Shown: piece after piece, positions 14,354-23,397 of the stretch
How positions within the stretch are numbered: position 1 is the first letter of the stretch
How the letters are laid out: every line of letters begins with the position of its first letter
Source: Aliiglaciecola sp. 3_MG-2023
GTDB lineage: Bacteria > Pseudomonadota > Gammaproteobacteria > Enterobacterales > Alteromonadaceae
Assembly: GCF_030548205.1 (NCBI RefSeq)
Contig: NZ_JAUORV010000007.1
Coordinates: 186,001-250,000, forward strand
Reading direction: 5' to 3'
DNA length: 64,000 nucleotides
Made by a program: the position numbers and the translations under genes
The notes under the pieces: model-generated
Seen by the model: only the letters and a program-made list of their open reading frames with translations
Told to the model about the DNA's origin: nothing
Database searches by the model: none

Positions 14354-14845
14354 TTATTGCGTTATCTGTATTAACTGTTGCTGACATTTTCGGCAGCAGT
14401 AAATCTGTTGTTTATTCACCACTTTATTATGCCTTCGAACCGTCAGTTTTACGGTTCCACATTTACATTGATAATCAAACATCTTCCCTTGAGTTTTAGT
14501 GGTGTCCATTTTGTGCCTTACCCTAGGTGGCAGATTGAACACATTGTGCATGATGGATTGCCATTCAATACCATGGGGTTTGACACGATTGAATCGCTGG
14601 AAAGCAACAATATGCGCTACTTCATGGGGTAAAACGGTTTGCATAAACTCTTCGAAATTATCTTTTAACAAAGTTGCGTTGAGTTTTATGATGTTTTTTT
14701 GAAGATGAGCGGTTCCGGCTATATTTCCCCTTTGATTGAACAACAATTGAGGGGCAACAAACGTCTGATTGAAATACCTATCTGCCATCTGTATACATTC
14801 GATTAAACGACGCTGAATTCGAGTTTGTTGTTCTGGGTTGATCAT
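14354..14845 (-). CDS. sprT: SprT-family zinc metalloprotease-like protein
   Basis: The zincin motif HEVAHIVAF and a C-terminal zinc ribbon (CKCGTVKLTVRRHNKVV followed by CRKC) define the SprT family, related to Spartan-type proteases; the bacterial role is not settled. The open frame begins at a TTG at 14902, but that codon lies inside a 13-base-arm inverted repeat. The ATG at 14845 gives 163 residues, near the 165 of E. coli SprT, so I prefer it. It is downstream of sppA on the minus strand. Confidence 0.88.
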   Translation of the reverse strand: MINPEQQTRIQRRLIECIQMADRYFNQTFVAPQLLFNQRGNIAGTAHLQKNIIKLNATLLKDNFEEFMQTVLPHEVAHIVAFQRFNRVKPHGIEWQSIMHNVFNLPPRVRHKMDTTKTQGKMFDYQCKCGTVKLTVRRHNKVVNKQQIYCCRKCQQQLIQITQ

Positions 14846-14889
14846 TTCAAGTGGGCTAATGCATAGGGTTAATTGAGTGTAGAGAAAAT

Positions 14890-14917
14890 GATTAATGGCC
14901 AAAGTTGGCCATTAATC
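14890..14917 (-). terminator. Strong inverted repeat between sppA and sprT, likely terminator
   Basis: GATTAATGGCCAA and TTGGCCATTAATC form perfect 13-base arms separated by two bases. On the minus strand the repeat begins 20 bases after the sppA stop and is followed by ATTTTCTC. It fits a terminator or processing hairpin limiting sppA read-through into sprT. The short T-stretch makes this less than certain. Confidence 0.5.
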
Positions 14918-14936
14918 GTGGGTAGGATAATAGAAG

Positions 14937-16799
14937 TTAGTTTACTTCACAAACTAAACAATGGGCGTAAATACCATTCGGATCATTTAGTTTGGTAACT
15001 GCATCAACTTGTTCTAAAAGATCTTTAATAACGCCAGATACGACAGAGTCTTTTTTAGCGAAGGTGCCGTGACCAACTGTTGCTGATGCCTGTCTTAAAA
15101 ACTCTTTCCAGAATTTTTCACTAGGACTTAAATCGCGTTCTACATATTTGGTTTCGTAATTTTCTAAATTAGCTAAATCAGCGGCAGCGGAAACGGCATC
15201 ATCTAAGTAACCAAGGTTATCGACTAATCCTAAGTCTTTCGCAGTCTCACCAATCCAAACTCTACCTTGAGCAATTTTATCCACTTCATCAACACTCATG
15301 TTTCTTGAGGTTGCTACCAAATTTAGGAAATCTTGATAACCATGATTGATACTCATTTGAATGACTTGACCCACTCTTGGATCAAGGGCTTTTGTCACAC
15401 TTAATCCAGCAAAGTCGGTTGTACCAACACCATCAGAGTGAATACCAAGATAATCTAAAGAGTCTTCAAAGGTCATAAACATGCCAAATATACCAATAGA
15501 GCCAGTGATAGTGCTTGGTGCAGCCCAAATTTCATCAGCAGTTGCCGATATCCAATAGCCACCTGACGCAGCATAAGTGCTCATTAGCGCCACTACCGGT
15601 TTGTTGGCGGCTTTAAGGTTTTCAACTTCTTGTCGAATGATTTCTGACGCAAAAGCGCTGCCACCAGGAGAGTCAACATAAAGTACAACGGCTTTTATTG
15701 TGTCATCCAGGCGGGCCTTGCGAAGCAAATTAGCGGTGCTGTCACCACCTATGTCACCAGGTTTTTGTGTGCCGTTTAAAATCTCACCTTTGGCGACGAC
15801 TATTGCAACATGATCAACATCTACCTGAGGAAGGTGATAAATGGGTTTAATCACTTTTAGATAGTTGTTTAGGCTTATTTGACTAAAACTCTTATGCTCT
15901 TTGTCTTCACCAACAATATCAATTATTTCCTGTCTGACTTCTTCGCGAGTAGGTAACCCATCTACCCAACCGTTTGCCATTGCGTAGGCGGCAAAATCAC
16001 CATCGGCTTGCTCAAATTTAACTAAAAATTTGTCGAGGTCTTCATCAAAGTCATTGGTCGTTAAATTGCGCGCTGCGGCAACATCAGCTTTGTATTGATT
16101 CCATAGTACAGTCAACCACGCTTTATTGGCTTCTTTCGCTGGCTCAGACATATCATCGCGAATGTAAGGTTCTACCGCAGATTTGTATGTACCTACTTTA
16201 AATACGTGAGTTGTCACTTTCAGTTTTTCAAGGGCCGCTTTGTAATATAGGGGGTATCTTCCGTAACCTTCAAACATCATGGCACCCATAGGATTCATGT
16301 ACACTTTGTCAGCTTTACTTGCGAGGTAATACTGACTTTGAGTATAGAAATCTGAGACCGCATAGACTGGCTTACCACTTTCCTTAAAATCGTCAATTGC
16401 GACAGCGACTTGTTTCATTTTATCCATGCCTACATTGCCCATACCTTGGAGCTGGAGAATCATGGTTTTAACTCGATTATCGTGTTTTGCGTTTTCTATA
16501 GCAAACAACACATCTTTTAATAACACTTCTGGATTTTCTGGTTTTTGGCCAAATGCTTCTTCTAAAAATTTATTCATTGGGTCAACATAGCGCTTCTCTA
16601 TCACTATGTCGCCTTCAATATTGAGCACTAAAGCGGTACTTTTCGGGACTAATACTTTGCCATCGTCTTTCATTAACATCGCAATTAAGCCGATTGCTAA
16701 AATAATAAAAATAATATTAAAAAATGCTTTTCGACAGAAATTTAAAACTGTCCAAATCCCAACAAAAAAAGATTTAGTCCAACTACTACCATTTGCCAT
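14937..16799 (-). CDS. sppA: Signal peptide peptidase SppA, long 67K type
   Basis: Inner-membrane Ser-Lys protease that degrades cleaved signal peptides. The 620-residue chain has an N-terminal membrane anchor (about 20-45, rich in I, F and L) and two tandem S49 domains, as in E. coli. The catalytic Lys is in FKVGTYKSAVEP in the first half. The nucleophile Ser is in STITGSIGIFG of the second half, preceded by YVDSPGGSA. The open frame starts at a GTG at 16811, but AGGTGA is correctly spaced for the ATG at 16799. It is divergent from the ydjA-like gene. Confidence 0.96.
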   Translation of the reverse strand: MANGSSWTKSFFVGIWTVLNFCRKAFFNIIFIILAIGLIAMLMKDDGKVLVPKSTALVLNIEGDIVIEKRYVDPMNKFLEEAFGQKPENPEVLLKDVLFAIENAKHDNRVKTMILQLQGMGNVGMDKMKQVAVAIDDFKESGKPVYAVSDFYTQSQYYLASKADKVYMNPMGAMMFEGYGRYPLYYKAALEKLKVTTHVFKVGTYKSAVEPYIRDDMSEPAKEANKAWLTVLWNQYKADVAAARNLTTNDFDEDLDKFLVKFEQADGDFAAYAMANGWVDGLPTREEVRQEIIDIVGEDKEHKSFSQISLNNYLKVIKPIYHLPQVDVDHVAIVVAKGEILNGTQKPGDIGGDSTANLLRKARLDDTIKAVVLYVDSPGGSAFASEIIRQEVENLKAANKPVVALMSTYAASGGYWISATADEIWAAPSTITGSIGIFGMFMTFEDSLDYLGIHSDGVGTTDFAGLSVTKALDPRVGQVIQMSINHGYQDFLNLVATSRNMSVDEVDKIAQGRVWIGETAKDLGLVDNLGYLDDAVSAAADLANLENYETKYVERDLSPSEKFWKEFLRQASATVGHGTFAKKDSVVSGVIKDLLEQVDAVTKLNDPNGIYAHCLVCEVN

Positions 16800-17055
16800 A
16801 TAGAAATTCACCTGAAATTGTACAATTTACTTATCCTAACGAATTTTAATAATTTAGCGACAACACAAATGTAATTTTTTATGAATGGGCAGATATTTAT
16901 GATGAATTTTGCCCATTTGCAGCCTGGGCATGTGTTTTTCCCACACTAAATCCACTCTGATTAAAAATAGCTTAACAGGGTAACTTTGCGGTTGCAGTCA
17001 AACAATGAAGTTTGCATACTAATATCTGAATTTCAATTTTAGTCATTTGGTTATT

Positions 17056-17607
17056 ATGCAAGCACTGGATTTACTGTTACACAGGCGTTCTCAACCCAGA
17101 TTGAAGGGGCCCGCTCCTCAAGGTCAGCAGCTCGAGACAATTATGCAAGCGGCCCTCAGGGCGCCTGATCATGCTGGTTTGACACCTTGGAAGTTTGTGG
17201 TTTGTCAGGGCAGGGGATTGATTAAATTAGGCGAGATTTTTGAAGAAGCCGCAATCAATGAAGGTCTAGATGAAAACCAGATCCAGCGAGCACCGCAAAT
17301 GCCCCTACGAGCGCCAATGGTGATAGTGGCAATCGCAAAGTATTCAGAGCATCCTAAAGTACCCTGGGTTGAGCAGGTAGCTTCAGCTTCTTGCGCTGTT
17401 CATAGTATGCAAATGGCCGCAGTGGCCCAAGGTTTTGGTGGCGTTTGGCGAACCGGTTCTTATGCCCAGAATGAAGATGTTAAATGTGCCTTCTTTTTAG
17501 AAGAACAAGATGAAATCGTTGGTTTTTTGTATCTAGGTACGCCTACAAATGATGCCATGCCAGCCCCGCAAAGAGACAGCGCTGAGTATTTTGAGTTTTG
17601 GAATTGA
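17056..17607 (+). CDS. ydjA: Nitroreductase-family protein, YdjA-like
   Basis: A 183-residue FMN-dependent nitroreductase-fold protein the same length as E. coli YdjA. The opening DLLLHRRSQPRL, the RAPDHAGLTPWKFVV stretch and the GFGGVWRTG segment match the YdjA subgroup. Its physiological substrate is unknown. The open frame begins at a TTG at 17047; the ATG at 17056 gives the family start. A clean terminator follows. Confidence 0.88.
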   Translation: MQALDLLLHRRSQPRLKGPAPQGQQLETIMQAALRAPDHAGLTPWKFVVCQGRGLIKLGEIFEEAAINEGLDENQIQRAPQMPLRAPMVIVAIAKYSEHPKVPWVEQVASASCAVHSMQMAAVAQGFGGVWRTGSYAQNEDVKCAFFLEEQDEIVGFLYLGTPTNDAMPAPQRDSAEYFEFWN

Positions 17608-17660
17608 TGAGTCGGAATGAATGTGTAGATAGTTTAATATTCAACCCCTTAATCAAAAAA

Positions 17661-17683
17661 GCCCCTTTTAAGGGGCGTTTTTA
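17661..17683 (+). terminator. Rho-independent terminator after ydjA
   Basis: GCCCCTTTTAAGGGGC is a perfect palindrome followed by GTTTTTA and preceded by a run of A, so it may act in both directions between ydjA and the convergent reductase gene. Confidence 0.88.
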
Positions 17684-17722
17684 TTGTGTTTGTTATCTTA
17701 TCAATTAAGATAGAAAATTGCG

Positions 17723-18892
17723 CTATTCCAGCGTAAATGTCATCCCCGCTTTAGCAACTAATCGGTCTATTAATTTATTTCCCATAGCAGGAGCCGTCGT
17801 CCAAATTCCGCCTTTTACTTCTAGATCATCCTTAGCTAGACAAACGGCACACTCTGAAATCATCTTTGACGTTGTACCGTAACCAGGATCCATCGCACCT
17901 TTTACGCTGACCATCAGATGCTTATCACCTTCTTGAGCGGAAAAAACAACGTCAAAAAAGCCGGCTTCTCGTTCTTCTTTGCTTGGCCCTTCGCCTGGTT
18001 TAGGCCCTTCATCACTCGCCATACTCTTATCTTCAGCTACATGCTCGGCAATGGCTTTACCTTTATCTCCTGGTCCTGTGAACATCATTTCATCATAAAT
18101 AAAGTCCTCACCATATTGATGGGATAATAAATAGTTTGAACGATGAATATTGCGAGTGTTAATTGCTGCCATGATAAAGGGGGCTGACCAACTATTAAAC
18201 TCTTCTTCGTATATAGGTTTATTGCCTAGAGGCTGCTCGGGACCATTAAAACCTGGGGTTAAGGAAAACGGATTGAGTAAAACTTGCATAACTCCTTTAT
18301 CTTTCTTGGCCGCAGCCATAGTGGCTTGTAAACTGGCTTTAGTCCCACCTGAAAATGTACCTTTCATACCTCTTACTCGCCCTTTCACTCGACTAAAAGT
18401 TCGTGAAAATCGTTGTTTGGCTTCTTGTTGCAGGAAATACACGCCCAAATCGAAAGGAATTGAATCAAATCCACATGAAAATACAATTCTAGCGCCACTT
18501 TTTTCCGCAGTATCTTGATGTTGGGCGATCATATCGTGCATCCACGTGGGTTCACCACAAAGATCGACATAATCTGTTCCAGACTCTGCGCACAAGGCCA
18601 CTAAATCGTTGCCGTATAATTGATAGGGACCGACTGTGGTTAACACTACCTTAGTGCTTTGAACCAGGGATTTTAGGCTGTCTAAATCATTTGAGTCTGC
18701 GACTAAACAGTCGACCTCGGAACTCAGATTCAAATCCGATTTTATTTGTTTGAGTTTGTCTAGATTACGCCCAGCAATAGCCCAGTTTAGAGCTTGTTTA
18801 CCTGAATAGGTATTGCTTAGGTATTCTGCAACGAGTTGGCCAGTAAAACCAGTGGCTCCGTATACAATCACATCGTAAGTTGTTTTCGACAT
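17723..18892 (-). CDS. Saccharopine-dehydrogenase-like NAD(P)-binding protein
   Basis: A 389-residue protein with an N-terminal Rossmann fold, YDVIVYGATGFTGQLVAEYL, and the YVDLCGEPTWMHDMI segment seen in the saccharopine-dehydrogenase-like and trans-acting enoyl reductase group. Members reduce diverse substrates, including lipid intermediates; saccharopine itself is unlikely, as no lysine pathway partner is near. A charged, low-complexity insertion (GPKPGEGPSKEEREAG) lies near residue 300. It is transcribed alone. The specific reaction is unknown. Confidence 0.75.
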   Translation of the reverse strand: MSKTTYDVIVYGATGFTGQLVAEYLSNTYSGKQALNWAIAGRNLDKLKQIKSDLNLSSEVDCLVADSNDLDSLKSLVQSTKVVLTTVGPYQLYGNDLVALCAESGTDYVDLCGEPTWMHDMIAQHQDTAEKSGARIVFSCGFDSIPFDLGVYFLQQEAKQRFSRTFSRVKGRVRGMKGTFSGGTKASLQATMAAAKKDKGVMQVLLNPFSLTPGFNGPEQPLGNKPIYEEEFNSWSAPFIMAAINTRNIHRSNYLLSHQYGEDFIYDEMMFTGPGDKGKAIAEHVAEDKSMASDEGPKPGEGPSKEEREAGFFDVVFSAQEGDKHLMVSVKGAMDPGYGTTSKMISECAVCLAKDDLEVKGGIWTTAPAMGNKLIDRLVAKAGMTFTLE

Positions 18893-19071
18893 AATATTTT
18901 CAACTAATCATTTTCTATTTATAGGAACAAAGATAGTAAACAAATTAATCTTAAATTAAGAGTTAATATGACTTATTAGCGACTATTGATATGGCAAATA
19001 GTTAAGCTCAAAATAGGAGCGTAAACTTAGAAGTGTAATTTTTAGAAGTTAATTATGGATGACAATTAAAA

Positions 19072-19105
19072 AAGGCACTATTACACAGCTCTGTAATAAT
19101 GCCTT
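19072..19105 (-). terminator. Rho-independent terminator after pyk
   Basis: On the minus strand AAGGCATTATTACA and TGTAATAGTGCCTT pair around a short loop, with one mismatch, and a run of T follows. It lies just after the pyk stop. Confidence 0.88.
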
Positions 19106-19127
19106 AATTAACGCGTTACGTTACTTG

Positions 19128-20564
19128 TTAAGGTACGGTAACGATTTTAAATGCGTTAGTGGACCCTATGGTTTCCATTTCATCACCGTAAGTCATAACA
19201 AAGCAATCGCCGCTTTCAACGATACCTTTGCTTTTAAGCACATCAATCACATCTTGTTTTAACTTACCTGGCTCACTGCCTCGAGAATCAAAGTAAACCT
19301 GCTTTACACCTCTAAACAAGGCCATGGTATTTAACGTTGACTCATGACGTGACAATGCAAAAATAGGTAGGGAGGTGGTAATACGAGACATAATTTTAGA
19401 TGTACTACCACTTTCTGTTAAGGCAATAAGTGCTTTAATACTTGCTAAGTGATTCGCCGCATACACCGCAGATAATGCTACTGTTTCACTGACGGAAGCG
19501 AATTTTTCATCAACTCTGTGTTTCGATATTTTGACGCTTGGATGGGTTTCAGCTCCTTCACAAACCCGAGCCATAGCGGCAACGGTTTCAACTGGAAAGT
19601 CACCAGCTGCGGTTTCGGCTGAAAGCATCACTGCATCGGTACCATCTAAGACTGCGTTTGCTACGTCCATGACTTCCGCACGGGTAGGCATTGGGCTGCT
19701 AATCATCGATTCCATCATTTGCGTAGCTGTAATGACCACTTTGTTCATTTGTCTGGAACGAGCAATTAATTTCTTTTGCACTCCCACTAGCTCAGCATCG
19801 CCAATTTCAACTCCTAAATCGCCACGGGCAACCATTACTGCGTCTGAAGCTTGAATGATGTCATCTATCGCTTCATCACTGGCAACGGTCTCAGCTCGTT
19901 CGACTTTTGCACAAATAAGGGCTCTGCAACCTGCTTCTACTGCAAGTTTGCGGGCGTAATCTAAATCGGCACCGCTTCTAGGAAATGAAACCGCTAAATA
20001 ATCAACATCCATTTGTGCTGCGGTTTTGATATCTTGTTTGTCTTTTTCTGTTAGTGCTTCTGCTGACAACCCACCGCCTAAACGATTGATCCCTTTATTA
20101 TTTGAGAGCTTTCCGCCAACGGTGACTTTGGTGAAAACTTTTCTGCCTTCTACTTTTTCGACCAACAATTGAATACGGCCATCATCTAACAACAATAAAT
20201 CATCAGGGTGAACGTCGTCCGGAAGCGCTTTGTAATCAATACCAACGGCTTGCTGATTGCCATCTTCTTTAGCCATTTCAGCATCAAGAATGAATCCATC
20301 GCCAATTTTTAGAGTAATGGGGCCTTCTTTGAATCGAGACACTCGGATTTTTGGACCTTGCAGATCACCAAGAATGGCAATGTATTTCCCTAGTTTTTTC
20401 GCCACATCTCTAACGATTTTCGCGCGGTTGATGTGATCTTCAGCAGTTCCGTGAGAGAAATTCATACGCACAACATTTGCACCTGCTTTGATTATGCCTT
20501 CAATCATTTCAGGAGTATCGGTTGCGGGTCCAAGAGTAGCGAGAATTTTAGTACGTCTTAACAT
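19128..20564 (-). CDS. pyk: Pyruvate kinase
   Basis: Converts phosphoenolpyruvate and ADP to pyruvate and ATP. The 478 residues resemble PykA (type II): [14 protein letters not shown] at the start, MNFSHG, the catalytic region [12 protein letters not shown] and [12 protein letters not shown], and the [26 protein letters not shown] effector loop. A HexR-type palindrome lies about 100 bases upstream, so control together with the Entner-Doudoroff genes is likely; HexR control of pykA is known in Shewanella. No strong Shine-Dalgarno precedes the ATG. Confidence 0.97.
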   Translation of the reverse strand: MLRRTKILATLGPATDTPEMIEGIIKAGANVVRMNFSHGTAEDHINRAKIVRDVAKKLGKYIAILGDLQGPKIRVSRFKEGPITLKIGDGFILDAEMAKEDGNQQAVGIDYKALPDDVHPDDLLLLDDGRIQLLVEKVEGRKVFTKVTVGGKLSNNKGINRLGGGLSAEALTEKDKQDIKTAAQMDVDYLAVSFPRSGADLDYARKLAVEAGCRALICAKVERAETVASDEAIDDIIQASDAVMVARGDLGVEIGDAELVGVQKKLIARSRQMNKVVITATQMMESMISSPMPTRAEVMDVANAVLDGTDAVMLSAETAAGDFPVETVAAMARVCEGAETHPSVKISKHRVDEKFASVSETVALSAVYAANHLASIKALIALTESGSTSKIMSRITTSLPIFALSRHESTLNTMALFRGVKQVYFDSRGSEPGKLKQDVIDVLKSKGIVESGDCFVMTYGDEMETIGSTNAFKIVTVP

Positions 20565-20612
20565 AGAATTTAGTGTCCGACTTGGTTTGTTAAAAAATAA
20601 CCTGAATTGGCG

Positions 20613-20641
20613 AATAAAAAGCCGATTTGTGTTTTTTCGGC
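20613..20641 (-). terminator. Hairpin with T-run in front of pyk
   Basis: On the minus strand GCCGA-aaaaacacaaa-TCGGC is followed by TTTTTATT. It lies after hexR and about 50 bases before the pyk start, below the HexR palindrome. It may simply end hexR read-through. If pyk is transcribed from near the palindrome, it would sit in the pyk leader. The 5-bp stem is short. Confidence 0.4.
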
Positions 20642-20665
20642 AAATAACACGACTACAAGTTCAAG

Positions 20666-20688
20666 ATTTTGTAATTTTATTACAAAAT
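20666..20688. promoter_or_regulatory. HexR-type operator upstream of pyk
   Basis: ATTTTGTAAT-TTT-ATTACAAAAT has perfect 10-base arms. The core TGTAATTTTATTACA fits the TGTAAT-N3-ATTACA pattern known for HexR in gammaproteobacteria. It is located between hexR and pyk, about 100 bases before the pyk start. Confidence 0.75.
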
Positions 20689-20763
20689 AGTAGTGCAAAG
20701 TGTCGTAAAAGTGAATTTATTTCATTAAAAATTTGATGAAACTTAAATGACACTTTGTTGTAG

Positions 20764-21615
20764 CTACTCATCTCTTTTTTCAAATCTAGAGCCTCTGAGG
20801 GTATCTTTTACCCGTTTAAGGTTTTCTCTAAACTTACCGCCGCGCCTTAACGTAAAGCCTGTAGCAAGAATATCAATTAGAATTAATTGGGCGATTCTGG
20901 AAGCCATCGGCATGTACATATCGGTGTCTTCGGGAACTTCTAACGACAACACTAAATTACATTCTTTGGCTAGGGGGCTATTTTTCGAGGTGATACCCAC
21001 AACAGTTGCATCATTTGCTCTGGCGATATGAGCTATTTCCACTAAGCTTTTCGTTCTGCCAGTGTGGGAGATTAACACCACAACGTCATCTTCTGTGCTA
21101 TTCATGCAACTCATGCGCTGCATTAAAATGTCTTCGAAATAAACGACTGGCACGTTAAATCTGAAAAATTTATTGAGGGCATCATGGGCAACAGAAGCAC
21201 TGGCACCTAATCCGAAAAATGATATTTTCTGAGCCTGAGTGAGTAAATCAACAGCACGATTAACGGTATTAATATCCACCGATTGTCTAGCAACCTCTAG
21301 TGATGCCATGGTTGATTCGAATATTTTTTTAGTATATTCGTCAGGGCCGTCACTTTCCTCCACGTGTCTATTGACATAAGGCGTTCCGTTGGCAAGACTT
21401 TGGGCTAAGTGTAATTTGAAATCTGGAAAGCCTTTGGTATCCAAACGGCGGCAAAACCGGTTGACGGTAGGTTCACTAACATCTGACATTTTAGCAAGGG
21501 TAGCTATACTTGAATGTATTGCAGTCTGAGGATTGTCGAGGATAATATCCGCTACTTTTCTTTCAGATTTACTAAAAACAGACTTATTTTGTGTTATTTT
21601 TTCAAGAATATTCAT
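20764..21615 (-). CDS. hexR: HexR, RpiR-family regulator of central carbon metabolism
   Basis: A 283-residue regulator. The N-terminal RpiR helix-turn-helix (about 1-77) has the motif ATLAKMSDVSEPTVNRFCRRL. A SIS sugar-phosphate domain (about 125-260) contains FFGLGASASVAHDA and VVVLISHTGRTKS. HexR binds 2-keto-3-deoxy-6-phosphogluconate, which releases it from operators in front of zwf, edd/eda, pyk and related genes. Here it lies divergent from zwf and upstream of pyk, both with palindromes, which supports the call strongly. No strong ribosome site is visible before the ATG. Confidence 0.94.
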   Translation of the reverse strand: MNILEKITQNKSVFSKSERKVADIILDNPQTAIHSSIATLAKMSDVSEPTVNRFCRRLDTKGFPDFKLHLAQSLANGTPYVNRHVEESDGPDEYTKKIFESTMASLEVARQSVDINTVNRAVDLLTQAQKISFFGLGASASVAHDALNKFFRFNVPVVYFEDILMQRMSCMNSTEDDVVVLISHTGRTKSLVEIAHIARANDATVVGITSKNSPLAKECNLVLSLEVPEDTDMYMPMASRIAQLILIDILATGFTLRRGGKFRENLKRVKDTLRGSRFEKRDE

Positions 21616-21784
21616 CGGTGCATAAATCTTATTGTTATGTTTTGACTTAAAATAATCGGCATTTAATACTCATTTTGCCGCTTTGTTACTGTAATTGTTG
21701 TAAGTTTTTATCAAATTAGCCAGCATTTTTTATTAGCTTTGGTAAAATAAACATAATATTTGTAATTAAACAAGAGTCGTAATG

Positions 21785-21802
21785 TGTTGTAATATTACAA
21801 CA
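21785..21802. promoter_or_regulatory. 18-bp perfect palindrome upstream of zwf
   Basis: TGTTGTAATATTACAACA is a perfect palindrome about 100 bases before the zwf start. It has the HexR half-sites TGTAAT and ATTACA with no spacer, whereas the pyk site has three bases between them. It may be a variant HexR operator or bind something else. Confidence 0.5.
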
Positions 21803-21853
21803 TATAATGTTAAATTTTAGATCAATTGTCATAATAATACGTAATTCATGTGT

Positions 21854-21863
21854 TGTAATTACA
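21854..21863. promoter_or_regulatory. TGTAATTACA palindrome upstream of zwf
   Basis: A 10-bp palindrome about 40 bases before the zwf ATG in which TGTAAT and ATTACA overlap by two bases. It lies 61 bases downstream of the larger palindrome, measured centre to centre within about three bases. It could be a second half-site element for HexR; short enough to be chance in AT-rich DNA. Confidence 0.3.
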
Positions 21864-21902
21864 TTTTATGAGTGTTCATTCTTCTCTACAAAGGTTATTA
21901 AA

Positions 21903-23396
21903 ATGGTATTGGAAAATTCTATTGAACCATGTGATTTTGTCCTTTTTGGCACAAAAGGCGATCTAGCCCGCCGTAAATTATTGCCGGCTTTATATCAATT
22001 AGAAAAAGCAAACTTGGTGCATGCCGATTCACAAATTATCGGCGCCGCCCGTCAAGATATAAGTGATGAAGAATACGTTGAAGATGTAAAAAATAGTATC
22101 GTTGAGTTTAGTGGCGAAACCATATGTGAAGAAACTTGGGAGCGCTTTGCAGAAAAGCTCCAGTATGTGTGTGTCGATATGAAAGACGTCGACAACTACC
22201 CAACATTTAAAAAGCACATAGATAGTTCGCGTACCATGGTCTGCTACTTAGCAACTCCGCCTTCTATTTTTGGTGATATTTGTAAAGGCTTGCACAATGC
22301 GGGTGTTATCGATTCAAGTGTTCGCGTGGTGCTTGAAAAACCCCTAGGTCATGACTTGCAATCATCCAAAGTGATCAATGATCAAGTGGCAGAATTCTTC
22401 GACGAAAAGCAAATTTATCGCATTGATCATTACTTGGGTAAAGAAACAGTGTTAAATCTGGTTTCATTGCGTTTTGCTAATTCAATTTTTGCCACTAACT
22501 GGGACCACAACTGCATCGATCACGTGCAAATTTCTGTGGCCGAATCAGTGGGAATCGAAGGCCGTTGGGGTTACTTTGATGAAGCAGGACAAATGCGTGA
22601 CATGGTGCAAAACCACTTGTTACAAATTCTCACGTTGATTGCAATGGAGCCTCCCGCTGTATTGGATGCCGACAGCATTCGTGATGAAAAGCTCAAAGTA
22701 CTGAAAGCACTTAGACCTATTACCGCAGCCAATGTGCAAACAGATACCGTGCGTGGTCAATATGTTGGCGGTTTTGTAAAAGGGAAAGAAGTACCGGGTT
22801 ATCTGGATGAAGAAGGGGCGAATACTAAATCTGAAACAGAAACCTTTGTATCTCTAAAAGTACATCTGGATAATTGGCGTTGGGCAGGGGTTCCTTTTTA
22901 CCTGCGCACTGGTAAACGTTTACCCAGTAAAACCAGTGAAGTGGTCATCTATTTTAAACGTCAGCCTCACAACTTGTTTGGTGAAAGTTTTGCGCAATTG
23001 CCTCCTAATAAACTGACCATACGCTTACAACCTGATGAGGGTGTCGAAATCACCGTCATGAATAAAGTTCCAGGATTGACCAGTAGTGGATCTATGGACT
23101 TACAAAAGTCGCGCTTGAACCTTAGTTTCTCAGAAGAGTTCAAAGACGATCGAATTGCCGACGCATATGAAAAATTATTGTTAGAAGTGATGATCGGGAA
23201 TCAAGCACTATTCGTTCGACGCGATGAAGTTGAACAAGCTTGGACTTGGGTGGACGGAATTTTCCGAGCTTGGGGAGCGAACAATGATTTGCCTGAACCC
23301 TATCAAGCGGGAACCTGGGGACCTGTAGCATCAATAGCGCTGCTAGCTCGAGACAATCGTGCTTGGTATGAATCTCGAATTGGGAAGAAAAAATAA
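21903..23396 (+). CDS. zwf: Glucose-6-phosphate 1-dehydrogenase
   Basis: Oxidises glucose-6-phosphate to 6-phosphogluconolactone with NADP; entry to the Entner-Doudoroff and pentose phosphate routes. The coenzyme motif GTKGDLARRKLLPALY is at the N-terminus and the active site RIDHYLGKETVLN is near residue 178. The open frame begins at a TTG at 21807, but the ATG at 21903 with ACAAAGG upstream gives 497 residues and the family start. First gene of zwf-pgl-edd-glk-eda; pgl begins one base after its stop. Confidence 0.97.
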   Translation: MVLENSIEPCDFVLFGTKGDLARRKLLPALYQLEKANLVHADSQIIGAARQDISDEEYVEDVKNSIVEFSGETICEETWERFAEKLQYVCVDMKDVDNYPTFKKHIDSSRTMVCYLATPPSIFGDICKGLHNAGVIDSSVRVVLEKPLGHDLQSSKVINDQVAEFFDEKQIYRIDHYLGKETVLNLVSLRFANSIFATNWDHNCIDHVQISVAESVGIEGRWGYFDEAGQMRDMVQNHLLQILTLIAMEPPAVLDADSIRDEKLKVLKALRPITAANVQTDTVRGQYVGGFVKGKEVPGYLDEEGANTKSETETFVSLKVHLDNWRWAGVPFYLRTGKRLPSKTSEVVIYFKRQPHNLFGESFAQLPPNKLTIRLQPDEGVEITVMNKVPGLTSSGSMDLQKSRLNLSFSEEFKDDRIADAYEKLLLEVMIGNQALFVRRDEVEQAWTWVDGIFRAWGANNDLPEPYQAGTWGPVASIALLARDNRAWYESRIGKKK

Positions 23397-23397
23397 T

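Noticed and set aside
21689-21705. TGTAATTGTTGTAAG as another HexR site near hexR.
   Set aside because: The second half does not match ATTACA, and it is not a palindrome.
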